DNA of 64,000 bases from Oceanihabitans gracilariae. Lineage in GTDB: Bacteria > Bacteroidota > Bacteroidia > Flavobacteriales > Flavobacteriaceae. Shown one piece after another: positions 35,738 through 45,107 of the stretch. The notes below the pieces were generated by a model. It was not told where the DNA came from. It searched no databases and worked only from the letters and a program-made list of their open reading frames with translations. How positions within the stretch are numbered: position 1 is the stretch's first letter; each line of letters begins with the position of its first letter. The position numbers and the translations under genes were made by a program. The stretch is from assembly GCF_042684485.1 (NCBI RefSeq), contig NZ_JBHULM010000011.1, positions 434,001 to 498,000 of the forward strand, read 5' to 3'.

Positions 35738-36397
35738 ATGAATCTTTCTAATTATATAATAAACGACATTAAACCACCACTATTAACCAATAGTGTTCGT
35801 GATTTACAAGTGCTTTTTCAACAACTAACGTACTCACATATTCCTATTAAAAATGAAGAAGGTGTGTATTTAGGATGTATTTCTGAAACAGATATTCACT
35901 GTTTTGAAAGCGCTAAACTAGTAAAAGACATTATCTATTCTGCAGAAGGTTTTTTTGTAAGAGAAGACACAAACTGGCTTGATACCTTAGAAGCATTTGC
36001 ACAAAATGCAACAAACATTATGCCTATTCTAAACAAAAAAAACAGCTACATAGGCTATTATGAGCTTAAAGACATTATTAGTTTATTTAACGAAACACCT
36101 TTTTTCTCTGAAGCTGGAGCAATTTTAGTAATAGAAAAAGGCTTAACAGATTATTCTTTTAGCGAAATAAGCCAAATAGTAGAATCTAACAACGGTAAAT
36201 TATTAGGCGCTTTTGTTTCTAAAATAGAAAATGACATTGCTGAAATAACCCTTAAAATAGGAAATACTGGACTAAATGATATCATGCAAACTTTTAGAAG
36301 ATATAGTTATAATGTGGTTTCTGGCCATGAAGAAGATAGCTATATTGAAAGTTTAAAAGAACGATCAGACTACCTTAACAAATATCTAAACATGTAA
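35738..36397 (+). CDS. CBS-domain protein
   Basis: A 219-residue cytosolic protein with two CBS motifs in the first 130 residues (HIPIKNEEGVYLGCISETDI is the first end motif), followed by a C-terminal ACT-like regulatory region. It resembles AcuB-type proteins. CBS pairs bind adenosyl ligands and regulate partner proteins. It lies one base before nadK and is therefore co-transcribed with it, so a nucleotide-sensing role toward NAD(P) metabolism is plausible but unproven. Confidence 0.85.
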   Translation: MNLSNYIINDIKPPLLTNSVRDLQVLFQQLTYSHIPIKNEEGVYLGCISETDIHCFESAKLVKDIIYSAEGFFVREDTNWLDTLEAFAQNATNIMPILNKKNSYIGYYELKDIISLFNETPFFSEAGAILVIEKGLTDYSFSEISQIVESNNGKLLGAFVSKIENDIAEITLKIGNTGLNDIMQTFRRYSYNVVSGHEEDSYIESLKERSDYLNKYLNM

Positions 36398-36398
36398 T

Positions 36399-37268
36399 AT
36401 GAAGATAGCCATCTATAGCCAATATTATCCTGAAAAATCTTTTGATGCATTTCATCATTTATTGCAAATACTCTCACAAGAGAAAGCAGAAGTTTTTATA
36501 GAAAAAGAGTTTTTAACTCAATTTAAAATGCTAAAAAACGAAACCGTAAAACCGTTTACAGCACTAGACAAAAGTTTTAACCTATTAATAAGTATTGGTG
36601 GTGATGGTACTATTTTAAGAGCTATTACGTATTTAAAAGATTTAGACATACCAATTGTAGGTATAAACACAGGACGTTTAGGTTTTTTATCTACCATACA
36701 AACCAATGATATTGAAGCTGCTATTAAAAATATTTTAAACAAAAATTATAAAATATCAGAACGCAGTTTATTAAGTATTGAAACGCTACCTGAAAACAAC
36801 AAAATTAAAGAAACCAATTTTGCACTAAATGAAATTGCTATAAGCCGAAAAAACACCACCTCAATGATTACGGTTGATACCAAACTAAACAATGAGTATT
36901 TAACTTCTTATTGGAGTGATGGTTTAATAGTATCTACACCAACAGGATCTACTGGGTATTCTTTAAGTTGTGGCGGACCAGTAATAACGCCAGACACCAA
37001 TAGCTTTGTACTAACACCTATTGCACCTCATAACTTAAGCGCAAGACCTTTAGTTATACCTGACTCTACAGAAATAGAATTAAAAGTAGATGGTAGAGAA
37101 GAACAGCATTTAGTGTCTTTAGATTCTAGAATTGCAACATTAAACAACAATACCATTATAAGAATTAAAAAAGCGCCATTCACTATTAAAATGTTAGAAC
37201 TAGTTGAGGAAAGTTTTTTAGATACCCTCCGAAAAAAACTACTCTGGGGAGAAGATAAACGAAATTAA
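36399..37268 (+). CDS. nadK: NAD kinase
   Basis: A 289-residue enzyme phosphorylating NAD to NADP. The GGDGT motif (67-71), the NTGRLGFLS stretch, NEIAISR, and the TPTGSTGYSLSCGGP region are all present. Length is normal. It sits directly after the CBS-domain gene and before the envelope cluster, a setting commonly conserved in Flavobacteriaceae. Confidence 0.97.
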   Translation: MKIAIYSQYYPEKSFDAFHHLLQILSQEKAEVFIEKEFLTQFKMLKNETVKPFTALDKSFNLLISIGGDGTILRAITYLKDLDIPIVGINTGRLGFLSTIQTNDIEAAIKNILNKNYKISERSLLSIETLPENNKIKETNFALNEIAISRKNTTSMITVDTKLNNEYLTSYWSDGLIVSTPTGSTGYSLSCGGPVITPDTNSFVLTPIAPHNLSARPLVIPDSTEIELKVDGREEQHLVSLDSRIATLNNNTIIRIKKAPFTIKMLELVEESFLDTLRKKLLWGEDKRN

Positions 37269-37318
37269 ACAATATTTTAACCGAAAAACTGTTTAATTCA
37301 CATACAATTTGCTACAAA

Positions 37319-37350
37319 TTGTTATTGGCTAATCTTATTTATTATATTTG
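37319..37350 (+). promoter_or_regulatory. putative promoter of the DUF6089-uppS-bamA cluster
   Basis: TTG (37319-37321), 21 bp, then TATATTTG (37343-37350) matches the Bacteroidota consensus and lies 17 bp before the ATG at 37368. Confidence 0.6.
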
Positions 37351-37367
37351 CAAACTTTTAATTGTAT

Positions 37368-38060
37368 ATGAGGTACTTTATTTTTATTCTAATCAGCGCT
37401 TTAACTTTTCAGCTAACGCAAGCACAAACTTATGAATTAGGTTTGTATGCTGGAGGCAGTAATTTTATTGGAGATGTTGGTGCAACTACCTACATTTCTC
37501 CAAACAAGCCTGCAATTGGAGGGATTTTTAAATGGAACAGAAGCTCTAGACACTCGTTTAGATTTTCGTTGATTTACACCGAATTAGAAGCTTCAGACAG
37601 CAAATCTGATGACCCAAGAAGAATAGAAAGAGACTATAAATTTACAAACCCAATAATTGAAGCTTCTGTAGGTTTAGAATTTACATTCTTTGACTTTAAC
37701 TTACATAGCAGAAAAACAAATGCCACTCCTTATTTATATACAGGAATAACCGTTGCCAAACATGACAACTTTCATTTTAGCAACAGTGGCGAACTAATAG
37801 ACGATCAAACCTCAAGTTTAGCCTATGGCTTACCAATGGTTTTAGGATACAAATTTCAAATAGCAGAAAAATTTATACTTGCAGGAGAAATTGGTGCACG
37901 TTACACCTTTACCGATGAAATTGATGGTAGTGTACCTGATGCTGAAGAAGCATATGATAGAGCTGCCTTTGGAAATTTAAATAATAATGACTGGTATATG
38001 TTTACTGGTATTACATTAACTTACACTTTTGGTGAAACACCATGTTATTGTTCATTTTAG
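37368..38060 (+). CDS. DUF6089-family outer membrane beta-barrel protein
   Basis: A 230-residue exported protein. The signal peptide (1-19, ending LTQAQ) is followed by a small beta-barrel with alternating aromatic strands, ending in a short Cys-containing tail (PCYCSF) rather than a classic barrel-terminal Phe strand. DUF6089 proteins commonly precede uppS and bamA in Bacteroidota and may act in outer membrane assembly; no direct function is known. I used ATG 37368, since the upstream alternative at 37362 is a TTG. The stop directly abuts the uppS ATG. Confidence 0.87.
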   Translation: MRYFIFILISALTFQLTQAQTYELGLYAGGSNFIGDVGATTYISPNKPAIGGIFKWNRSSRHSFRFSLIYTELEASDSKSDDPRRIERDYKFTNPIIEASVGLEFTFFDFNLHSRKTNATPYLYTGITVAKHDNFHFSNSGELIDDQTSSLAYGLPMVLGYKFQIAEKFILAGEIGARYTFTDEIDGSVPDAEEAYDRAAFGNLNNNDWYMFTGITLTYTFGETPCYCSF

Positions 38061-38801
38061 ATGAGTTTAAAAGAAAAAATAAATACAAATAGGTTACCGC
38101 AACATCTAGCTATTATAATGGATGGTAACGGAAGATGGGCAAAACAACAAGGAATGCTACGTGCATTTGGCCATGAAAACGGAACAAAATCTGTTAGAGA
38201 AACCGTTGAAGCTTCGGCAGAACTTGGCATAAAAAACCTAACCCTTTACGCCTTTTCTACAGAAAATTGGAACAGACCAAAACTAGAAGTACAAACACTA
38301 ATGAAACTTTTAGTTTCTTCATTAAAGAAAGAAATTAAAACACTTCAAGAAAACAACATTAAACTATCTGCTATTGGTAATTTATCTGCTTTACCAACAA
38401 AAGCACATCGTGAACTTCTTGAAGTAATAGACAAAACAAAAACAAACAATAGAATGACGCTCACCTTAGCTTTAAGCTATGGTTCTAGAGAAGAATTACT
38501 AAATACAGTTAAAAAAATAGCAATTAAAGTTAAAAATAATATAATTTCGCCTGAAAGTATTGATGAATCATTTATTAATGAGCATCTTTACACGCAAAAT
38601 TTACCAGATGTAGATTTGCTTATTAGAACTAGTGGTGAACAACGTATTAGTAACTTCTTGCTTTGGCAGATTGCCTACGCAGAATTGTATTTTACTGAAA
38701 CCTTATGGCCAGATTTTACAAAGCAACATCTATATGAAGCCATAATAGAATATCAAAAAAGAGAAAGAAGATTTGGGAAAACAAGTGAACAACTTAGCTA
38801 A
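38061..38801 (+). CDS. uppS: undecaprenyl diphosphate synthase (isoprenyl transferase)
   Basis: A 246-residue cis-prenyltransferase that makes the C55 lipid carrier for peptidoglycan and polysaccharides. The catalytic D21 lies in IIMDGNGRWAKQQG, and the C-terminal RTSGEQRISNFLLWQ signature is complete. It starts immediately after the DUF6089 stop and ends 5 bp before the likely bamA ATG, so all three are co-expressed. Confidence 0.97.
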   Translation: MSLKEKINTNRLPQHLAIIMDGNGRWAKQQGMLRAFGHENGTKSVRETVEASAELGIKNLTLYAFSTENWNRPKLEVQTLMKLLVSSLKKEIKTLQENNIKLSAIGNLSALPTKAHRELLEVIDKTKTNNRMTLTLALSYGSREELLNTVKKIAIKVKNNIISPESIDESFINEHLYTQNLPDVDLLIRTSGEQRISNFLLWQIAYAELYFTETLWPDFTKQHLYEAIIEYQKRERRFGKTSEQLS

Positions 38802-38805
38802 GTTA

Positions 38806-41418
38806 ATGCCTTTAAAAGCACTTACTAAACATTTTTTAGCGCTAACAGTAACCATATTTAGTTTAAGCACATTTGCTCAAGAAACTACATTTACAAAAGG
38901 CAACAAGTACACTATTGCAGAAATAACTGTTAATGGTAACACATCATTTAGTGAACAAACCATAGTTACCTATTCTGGTTTAAGAAAAGGAAGCGAAGTG
39001 CAAATTCCTGGAGAGGAAATAAGTAGCGCAATAAAAAAACTGTGGAATTCTAACCTTTTTAATGATATAGACATTTATCTATTAAAAGTAGAAGGCAGCA
39101 ATGCTTTCTTAGAAATTAGATTGTCTGACTTACCAGAACTTAACGCTGTTAAAATAACAGGTGTTAAAAAAGGTAAAAAAGAAACTATTATTAAAGAAAA
39201 CAAATTAGATAAAGGTGTAAAAGTCACAGAAAACCTTATAACTACTACCAAAAACTACTTACAAAATAAGTACAAAAAAGATGGTTTTACTAACGCTAAA
39301 GTAAACATCAACACTATTGAAGCAGTAGATTCTTTACCAAGATCTAAAGTGAATATGGTTTTAGCCATAGATAAAGGAAAAAAAGTAAAAGTAAAAGACA
39401 TTGTATTTACTGGAAATTCTGTTTTAACAGACAGTAAACTTAGTGGTGCAATGAAAAACACTAAAAAAAGAAACTTTTTAAGAATTTACAAGCGCTCTAA
39501 ATATATAGAAGAAGACTATAAAACAGATTTAACTAGCATAATAGATACCTATAAAGAAAACGGTTATAGAGATGCTAGAATACTATCAGACAGTTTAATT
39601 ATAAACAATGATAACACCATTACACTAAATATTAATTTAGAAGAAGGTGAAAAATATAGCTTTGGTGATATTTCTTTTATTGGTAACACAGTATACACAG
39701 ACCAACAACTTAAAAGAGTTTTACGTATAACTAAAGGCGAAACATATAACGGTGTTTTATTACAAGAAAGAATTGCCGACAATACTAGACCAGACGCAGA
39801 AGATTTAACTAATCTATATCAAAATAATGGGTATTTATTCTCTACTATTAATCCTGTAGAGGTTAATGCAGAAGGAAATGTTATTGATATGGAAATTAGA
39901 ATTTCTGAAGGTAAGCCTACCTACTTCAACAATGTAACTGTACAAGGTAATGAAGTAACTAATGACAAAATTATCTATAGAGAATTACGTACGCGTCCAG
40001 GACAACTATATAGTAAAGCCAATGTAGTACGTACTATTAGAGAACTTAGTCAATTAGGATTTTTTGATGCAGAACAAATTACTACAGACTTTCAAAACCC
40101 AAACCCAAATGAAGGTACTATAGACTTACAATATGGTGTTATAGAAACTGGTTCTAGCCAAATTGAACTTCAAGGTGGTTATGGTAGCGGAAGTTTTATT
40201 GGTACACTTGGTTTATCGTTTAATAACTTTTCTATAAAAAACATATTAAACCGTAAAGCTTATAAACCAGTACCTCGTGGTGATGGTCAAAAACTAGCGT
40301 TACGTTTACAAGCTAGTGCATTTTACCAAACCTATAGTTTCTCCTTTACAGAACCATGGTTAGGTGGTAAAAAACCAGTACAATTTTCTACCTCAATATC
40401 GCATTCAAAACAATTTTTATACGATTATACAACAGGTAAAGCAGATAAAGACAAACGTTTTAATATTACAGGTATATCTGTTGGTTTAGCAAAAAGACTT
40501 TCAGTACCTGATGACTATTTTACTTTATCACAAGCATTAAGTTTTCAACACTATGATTTAAAAAACTATAATACAGGTTTATTTACTTTTGGTGATGGTT
40601 ACTCTAACAACTTAGCATATACTATTGGTTTAAGCAGAAACAATACGTATAATGATCCTGTGTACCCAACAGGTGGTTCTAACTTTAATGTTAGTGCTAA
40701 ATTATCTATTCCTTATTCTTTATTTAATAATGTAGATTATGCTGCATTAAGTGAAGAAAGAGATGAACAAGAAGAAATCTATTATGATGCAGATGGTGTG
40801 TATACAGATATACAAAGTACCAATGCTTATACTAGAATGGGAGAAATTGATCAAGAACGTTACAAGTGGTTAGAGTTCTATAAAATTAAATTTAAAGCAG
40901 ACTGGTATACAAGAATTGTAGACAAGTTAGTATTACGTCCTAGTTTAGAATTTGGTTTCTTAGGATCTTATAACAATGATAGAGGTGTTATTCCTTTTGA
41001 GCGTTTCTTTCTTGGTGGTGATGGTTTAGCTAGTTACAGTTTAGATGGTAGAGAAACCATAGCATTACGTGGTTATGAAAACCAATCATTACAACCAGTT
41101 GATGAAGACGGAAACGTAACAAGTGATGGTGGTTCTATTTATAACAAGTTCTCTTTAGAGCTACGTTACCCAATAACATTAAAACCTGCAGCAAAGATTT
41201 ATATGCTAGGTTTTCTTGAAGGTGGTGTATCTTATAACAATTTTAAAGATTATAATCCGTTTGATCTTAAAAGATCTGCTGGTTTAGGTTTACGTTTATT
41301 CATGCCTGCTTTTGGTTTATTAGGTATTGATTTTGGATACGGATTTGATTCTGTACCAGGACAAGGAACAGCAGTAAGTGGTTGGCAAACACACTTTATA
41401 ATAGGACAACAATTTTAG
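38806..41418 (+). CDS. bamA: outer membrane protein assembly factor BamA
   Basis: An 870-residue Omp85 protein that inserts beta-barrels into the outer membrane. The signal peptide (MPLKALTKHF to TFAQ) is clear when ATG 38806 is used; a TTG at 38773 would bury it behind 11 residues. Several POTRA domains cover about 35-400, and the 16-strand barrel fills the rest, with the conserved GLRLFMPAFGLLGIDFGYGF type ending and a final QTHFIIGQQF strand. The two Skp/OmpH chaperone genes that follow deliver substrates to it. Confidence 0.97.
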   Translation: MPLKALTKHFLALTVTIFSLSTFAQETTFTKGNKYTIAEITVNGNTSFSEQTIVTYSGLRKGSEVQIPGEEISSAIKKLWNSNLFNDIDIYLLKVEGSNAFLEIRLSDLPELNAVKITGVKKGKKETIIKENKLDKGVKVTENLITTTKNYLQNKYKKDGFTNAKVNINTIEAVDSLPRSKVNMVLAIDKGKKVKVKDIVFTGNSVLTDSKLSGAMKNTKKRNFLRIYKRSKYIEEDYKTDLTSIIDTYKENGYRDARILSDSLIINNDNTITLNINLEEGEKYSFGDISFIGNTVYTDQQLKRVLRITKGETYNGVLLQERIADNTRPDAEDLTNLYQNNGYLFSTINPVEVNAEGNVIDMEIRISEGKPTYFNNVTVQGNEVTNDKIIYRELRTRPGQLYSKANVVRTIRELSQLGFFDAEQITTDFQNPNPNEGTIDLQYGVIETGSSQIELQGGYGSGSFIGTLGLSFNNFSIKNILNRKAYKPVPRGDGQKLALRLQASAFYQTYSFSFTEPWLGGKKPVQFSTSISHSKQFLYDYTTGKADKDKRFNITGISVGLAKRLSVPDDYFTLSQALSFQHYDLKNYNTGLFTFGDGYSNNLAYTIGLSRNNTYNDPVYPTGGSNFNVSAKLSIPYSLFNNVDYAALSEERDEQEEIYYDADGVYTDIQSTNAYTRMGEIDQERYKWLEFYKIKFKADWYTRIVDKLVLRPSLEFGFLGSYNNDRGVIPFERFFLGGDGLASYSLDGRETIALRGYENQSLQPVDEDGNVTSDGGSIYNKFSLELRYPITLKPAAKIYMLGFLEGGVSYNNFKDYNPFDLKRSAGLGLRLFMPAFGLLGIDFGYGFDSVPGQGTAVSGWQTHFIIGQQF

Positions 41419-41491
41419 TTTGGCACGATATTTTCTATTAACAATTTGATTATTTAAAACAAGAATTAAAAAATTTAAAATTAAAATTTGT

Positions 41492-41499
41492 TAATTTTG
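41492..41499 (+). promoter_or_regulatory. possible -7 box upstream of the first Skp gene
   Basis: TAATTTTG fits TAnnTTTG in the 176-bp gap after bamA, 95 bp before the ATG. The region is so AT-rich that chance matches are likely. Confidence 0.3.
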
Positions 41500-41594
41500 A
41501 AAAGCTTAATTCAAGAAGTGACAGAATAATAGTAATAATCATCTGTACATTTTTAGAATTTATAAAGCCAATAAATGATAAAAACATATAACAG

Positions 41595-42683
41595 ATGAAA
41601 ATAAAAGTTCTTTTTTTACTGGCAATTGTATTTATGCTTAGTGTAACCTCTACTCAAGCACAACGTGGTGTTAGAATAGGTTATATAGACACAGAATACA
41701 TTTTAGAAAACATACCTGAATATCAAGAAGCAACATCGCAATTAGATAACAAGGTGCAAAAATGGAAATCTGAAATTGAAAATCGTTTAAGTGAAATAGA
41801 ACAAAAACGAAAAGATCTAAGCAATGAAAAACCTCTTTTAACTAGTGAACTTGTTAAAGAACGTGAAGAAGACATCCATTTTGAAGAACTTGAAATATTA
41901 GAGTATCAACAAAACAGATTTGGTCCTAAAGGTGATTTAATGATCCAGAAAAGACAACTTATTCAACCAATTCAAGATCAAATTTTTGCTGCAGTACAAG
42001 ATATTGCATCTACTAAAAAATATGATTTTATATTTGACAAGTCTGCAGATGTTGTTATGCTATATTCGGCAGATAGATTTGATATTAGTGAACAAGTAAT
42101 ACGAGCAATTGTACGTACTGCAAAACGCGATCAAGCTAAATCTAAAAAAGAAAGAAGAGAAGCTAAAGACGAAGATGTAGTACCAGAAGTAAATAAAACA
42201 TTAGATGCTAGAAAACAAGCATTAGAAGATAAAAAAGCAGCGCGTGCAGCAGAAGCAGAACAACGCAGAAAAGAAATTTTAGAAGCACGTGAAGCTAAAA
42301 AAGAAGCAGCACAAAAAAGAAGAGATAGTATTATTGAAGCTAGAAAGCAATTAAAAGAAAAAACGCTTAAAGAAAGAAATAGTACTACTGAAGAAACTAG
42401 TGATGCAGCAAAAACAGAAGCAGAAGACAATAAAGAAGAAAGTGTAACAACAGAAACTCAAATTGAAACTGAAACTGAAAATGTAGAAAAAACAGCGGAA
42501 GAAACATCAACAGATAAAGAAGCTAGTGCTACTGAAGAAGAAGATGCAGCCGCAAAGAAATTAAGTGATAGAGAAGCACGCAAACAAGCATTAGAAGAAA
42601 GAAAAAGAAAAATATTAGAAGCACGTAAAAAAGCAAAAGAAGAACGTGAAAACCAGAATGCCACAGAAGGCGAAGACAATTAA
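41595..42683 (+). CDS. OmpH/Skp-family chaperone with long charged C-terminal extension
   Basis: A 362-residue periplasmic protein. After a signal peptide (1-22) comes a Skp-like domain (about 25-175) with the YIDTEYILENIPEYQ motif near its start. The remaining 185 residues are a Lys/Glu/Arg/Ala-rich coiled-coil extension holding two related blocks (one begins LDARKQALEDKK, one begins DREARKQALEERK) separated by an acidic Thr/Glu/Asp linker. Ordinary Skp proteins stop near 170 residues. It lies between bamA and a normal Skp gene, so the chaperone role is likely; the extension might bind peptidoglycan, membrane or another assembly factor. Confidence 0.9.
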   Translation: MKIKVLFLLAIVFMLSVTSTQAQRGVRIGYIDTEYILENIPEYQEATSQLDNKVQKWKSEIENRLSEIEQKRKDLSNEKPLLTSELVKEREEDIHFEELEILEYQQNRFGPKGDLMIQKRQLIQPIQDQIFAAVQDIASTKKYDFIFDKSADVVMLYSADRFDISEQVIRAIVRTAKRDQAKSKKERREAKDEDVVPEVNKTLDARKQALEDKKAARAAEAEQRRKEILEAREAKKEAAQKRRDSIIEARKQLKEKTLKERNSTTEETSDAAKTEAEDNKEESVTTETQIETETENVEKTAEETSTDKEASATEEEDAAAKKLSDREARKQALEERKRKILEARKKAKEERENQNATEGEDN

Positions 42684-42713
42684 CAATTTATTACACACAT
42701 TAAACTATTAAAA

Positions 42714-43223
42714 ATGAAACAAATTAAAACTTTATTATTAGCAGTAGCTTTATTTATTGGTGGAACTAGCTTTATGCAAGCGCAAACTAAAGTTGCTCAT
42801 ATTAACACTCAAGAGCTTATTGCTGCAATGCCAGACATGAAAGCTGCACAAGCAGAAATGGACAAACTAGGAAAAACCTATGAAGCAGACATTAAAGCTA
42901 TGGTAACAGAGTACCAAAACAAAATGAAATTATACGAAGCAGAAGCTACTACTAAAACAGACGAAGAAAACCAAAAGCGTTTAGTTGAAGTACAAACTAT
43001 GCAACAAAACATACAACAATACCAAGGGCAAGCACAACAAGACATGCAAAAGAAAGAAGTGGACTTGCTAAAACCTATTACAGAAAAAGCAAAAGCTGCA
43101 ATTTTAAAAGTAGCAAAAGCACAAGGTTTTAACTATGTATTAGACTCTACTCAAGGTGGTGGTGTTATCATGGCAGAAGGTAAAGACTTACTTGCTGATG
43201 TTAAAAAAGAATTAGGTTTCTAA
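42714..43223 (+). CDS. OmpH/Skp-family periplasmic chaperone
   Basis: A 169-residue protein of normal Skp length: signal peptide (1-23, ending FMQAQ), then the AHINTQELIAAMPDMKAAQ motif and a long coiled-coil tentacle (about 45-120), ending in the conserved GFNYVLDSTQGGGV core strand. Skp trimers hold unfolded outer membrane proteins in a cavity and deliver them to BamA. It lies 30 bp after the longer paralogue and ends at a terminator. The pair suggests divided labour, with this copy the standard one. Confidence 0.95.
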   Translation: MKQIKTLLLAVALFIGGTSFMQAQTKVAHINTQELIAAMPDMKAAQAEMDKLGKTYEADIKAMVTEYQNKMKLYEAEATTKTDEENQKRLVEVQTMQQNIQQYQGQAQQDMQKKEVDLLKPITEKAKAAILKVAKAQGFNYVLDSTQGGGVIMAEGKDLLADVKKELGF

Positions 43224-43243
43224 TAAACCTTTAATATTTCTAT

Positions 43244-43277
43244 AAAAAAAGCTGTCTTGTAAAAGACAGCTTTTTTT
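43244..43277 (+). terminator. intrinsic terminator after the Skp genes
   Basis: The arms AAAGCTGTCTT (43248-43258) and AAGACAGCTTT (43263-43273) surround a short GTAA loop, followed by a T run. Confidence 0.9.
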
Positions 43278-43381
43278 ATGCAATAGACTTTAAAAAATTG
43301 TGTATTATATCTACTTAAAAATCTAAATGACTAAATGTATTTAAAAGTAATTATTTACTTTTATAAACAATATGTATGTAT

Positions 43382-44161
43382 ATGAGTAAACAACCTATTG
43401 GTGTTTTTGATTCTGGCGTTGGTGGTACTTCTATTTGGAAAGAACTTCATGCATTACTACCTCATGAAAACACTATTTATTTAGCCGATAGCAAAAATGC
43501 TCCTTATGGCAATAAAAGCAAAAATGAAATTCTTGATTTAACTAAAAAGAACACCGAGTTATTACTTAATAAAGGCTGTAAGCTTATTGTTGTTGCATGT
43601 AATACAGCAACCACAAATGCTATTAACTATTTACGCGAAAATTATAATATACCCTTTATAGGCATTGAACCAGCAATTAAACCTGCTGCATTAAACACCA
43701 AAACAAAAGCAGTTGGTATTCTTGCTACAAAGGGAACACTATCTAGTGAATTGTTTTATAAAACCACTAATATATTTTCTAATAAAATTAAAATTATAGA
43801 ACAGGTTGGTGAAGGTATTGTGCCTTTAATTGAAAGTGGCAATGTAGAGTCTACACAAATGAAAGATCTCTTACAATTGTACTTAAAACCAATGTTAGAT
43901 GCAGATATAGATTATTTGGTTTTAGGCTGTACGCACTATCCTTATTTGATTCCGCAGTTATTAAAAATATTACCAAGCCATGTTAAAATTATAGACTCTG
44001 GCGAAGCAGTTGCCAAACAAACAAAAGCTGTTTTAAAACAACATGAGCTTTTAAATACTACAAACAATACACCTAAATTGCAATTTTACTCTAACGGAAA
44101 CCCAAAAGTAATGATGCAACTTTTAGAAGAAGATTATACTGTAGACTATTTAGACTTCTAG
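43382..44161 (+). CDS. murI: glutamate racemase
   Basis: A 259-residue cofactor-independent racemase producing D-glutamate for peptidoglycan. The two catalytic Cys are C73 (VVACNTATT) and C183 (LGCTHYP), with the N-terminal DSGVGG motif. I preferred the ATG at 43382 (MSKQPIGVFD); an upstream ATG at 43376 would add two residues. It follows bamA-skp-skp, finishing an envelope block, but has its own transcription unit after the terminator at 43244. Confidence 0.96.
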   Translation: MSKQPIGVFDSGVGGTSIWKELHALLPHENTIYLADSKNAPYGNKSKNEILDLTKKNTELLLNKGCKLIVVACNTATTNAINYLRENYNIPFIGIEPAIKPAALNTKTKAVGILATKGTLSSELFYKTTNIFSNKIKIIEQVGEGIVPLIESGNVESTQMKDLLQLYLKPMLDADIDYLVLGCTHYPYLIPQLLKILPSHVKIIDSGEAVAKQTKAVLKQHELLNTTNNTPKLQFYSNGNPKVMMQLLEEDYTVDYLDF

Positions 44162-44181
44162 GCTTTTAAATTAGCATAACC

Positions 44182-44251
44182 CCTTATACCTAATCCCTCA
44201 TACCTACAACCTAATCCCTAATACCTAATACCTAATACCTAATACCTACTA
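44182..44251. repeat. tandem array of ten 7-bp units, consensus CCTAATA
   Basis: Exactly ten consecutive 7-bp units fill 70 bp. Units 6-9 (44217-44244) are perfect CCTAATA; the others differ by one or two bases (CCTTATA, CCTAATC, CCTCATA, CCTACAA, CCTAATC, CCTACTA). Degeneracy at the left edge and perfection at the right is typical of an array growing by slippage. Confidence 0.95.
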
Positions 44252-44274
44252 TATTTTAATTGAAGTTCTGGTTT

Positions 44275-44353
44275 GCGTTAGCGGTTGCAGTGGCATCCTT
44301 TTTTGAGGCACGAAAAAAAGATATAACGGAAAACGCGACCCTTGTGGTAACGC
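44275..44353. repeat. palindromic dispersed repeat, copy 2
   Basis: A 79-bp element with the same plan as 5970-6057: GCGTTA at one tip, TAACGC at the other, an internal GCATCC-T-run segment, an A run followed by GATATAACG, and the end GACCCTTGTGGTAACGC. It lies in the same plus-strand orientation as copy 1. The middle has diverged and is shorter. Confidence 0.88.
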
Positions 44354-44405
44354 CATAAAAAAACAAAGGAAACAGTATGACATTTTTTATCAAGTGTTTC
44401 CTTTG
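44354..44405 (-). terminator. terminator hairpin for the gamma-carbonic anhydrase transcript
   Basis: The perfect 11-bp arms CAAAGGAAACA (44364-44374) and TGTTTCCTTTG (44395-44405) close a 20-nt loop that can itself pair at TGA/TCA. Read on the minus strand, a T run follows the stem. Confidence 0.7.
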
Positions 44406-44558
44406 CAAGTCGTATTCCTTTTTTGGCATTATCCAATAAAGTACTATGAGTTTGTTCTCAGCCACTAATGTAAGTTTAGGCACCTCAATACAACAATCTA
44501 AATATAGTAAATATTTTTCACTTAAACAAGTGATTTACTTTGTTTTAACATTTTCACC

Positions 44559-45071
44559 TTACTTAAACCAACTAGAATATTTCACGTAATTATCTGCTAT
44601 TCTATTGATTTCTCCTGAAATTAACTCTTTGCTAATATCTTTTACTTTCTTGGCTGGAACTCCTGCATAAATAGTTCCTGCTTCTACTCTAGTGTTTGCT
44701 GTTACAACTGCTCCTGCTGCCACAATACTATTGCTTTCTATAACACAATCGTCCATAACAATGCTTCCCATACCTATTAAAACATTGTCTTGAATGGTAC
44801 AACCATGTACAATGGCATTATGCCCAATAGATACATTATTACCTATGGTTGTTGGTGATTTTTGGTAGGTTGCATGAATTACTGCACCATCTTGTACGTT
44901 TACTTTATTTCCCATTTTTATAAAGTGCACGTCACCACGAATGACTGCATTAAACCATACACTACATTGGCTACCAAAACTTACTTCGCCAACTATAGTT
45001 GCGTTTTCTGCTACATAGCAATCTTCAGGAATTTGTGGGTGTTTATTATTTACTGGTTTTATTACTGGCAT
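44559..45071 (-). CDS. gamma-carbonic anhydrase family hexapeptide protein
   Basis: A 170-residue left-handed beta-helix protein, trimeric by family. The metal-site histidines are in HATYQK and the GHNAIVHGC stretch, matching gamma-class carbonic anhydrase/YrdA spacing; acidic catalytic residues are not well conserved in this branch, so activity in vivo is uncertain. The C-terminal helix closes with a YSSWFK motif. The surrounding intergenic DNA on both sides is full of short dispersed repeats. Confidence 0.92.
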   Translation of the reverse strand: MPVIKPVNNKHPQIPEDCYVAENATIVGEVSFGSQCSVWFNAVIRGDVHFIKMGNKVNVQDGAVIHATYQKSPTTIGNNVSIGHNAIVHGCTIQDNVLIGMGSIVMDDCVIESNSIVAAGAVVTANTRVEAGTIYAGVPAKKVKDISKELISGEINRIADNYVKYSSWFK

Positions 45072-45107
45072 ATTTTATTTCTTTATGTTCGTTTTAATTT
45101 ATTATTA

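Larger units (their letters stand above)
44162..44558. other. repeat-rich 397-bp gap between converging murI and gamma-carbonic anhydrase genes
   Basis: It holds no credible gene. In order it contains a ten-unit 7-bp tandem array (44182-44251), a palindromic dispersed repeat (44275-44353) and a minus-strand terminator hairpin (44364-44405). The rest (44406-44558) has no recognisable feature. Confidence 0.8.

Noticed and set aside
44256..44483. 75-residue minus-strand frame
   Set aside because: It runs through the terminator hairpin and the dispersed palindromic repeat, so it is a by-product of those elements.
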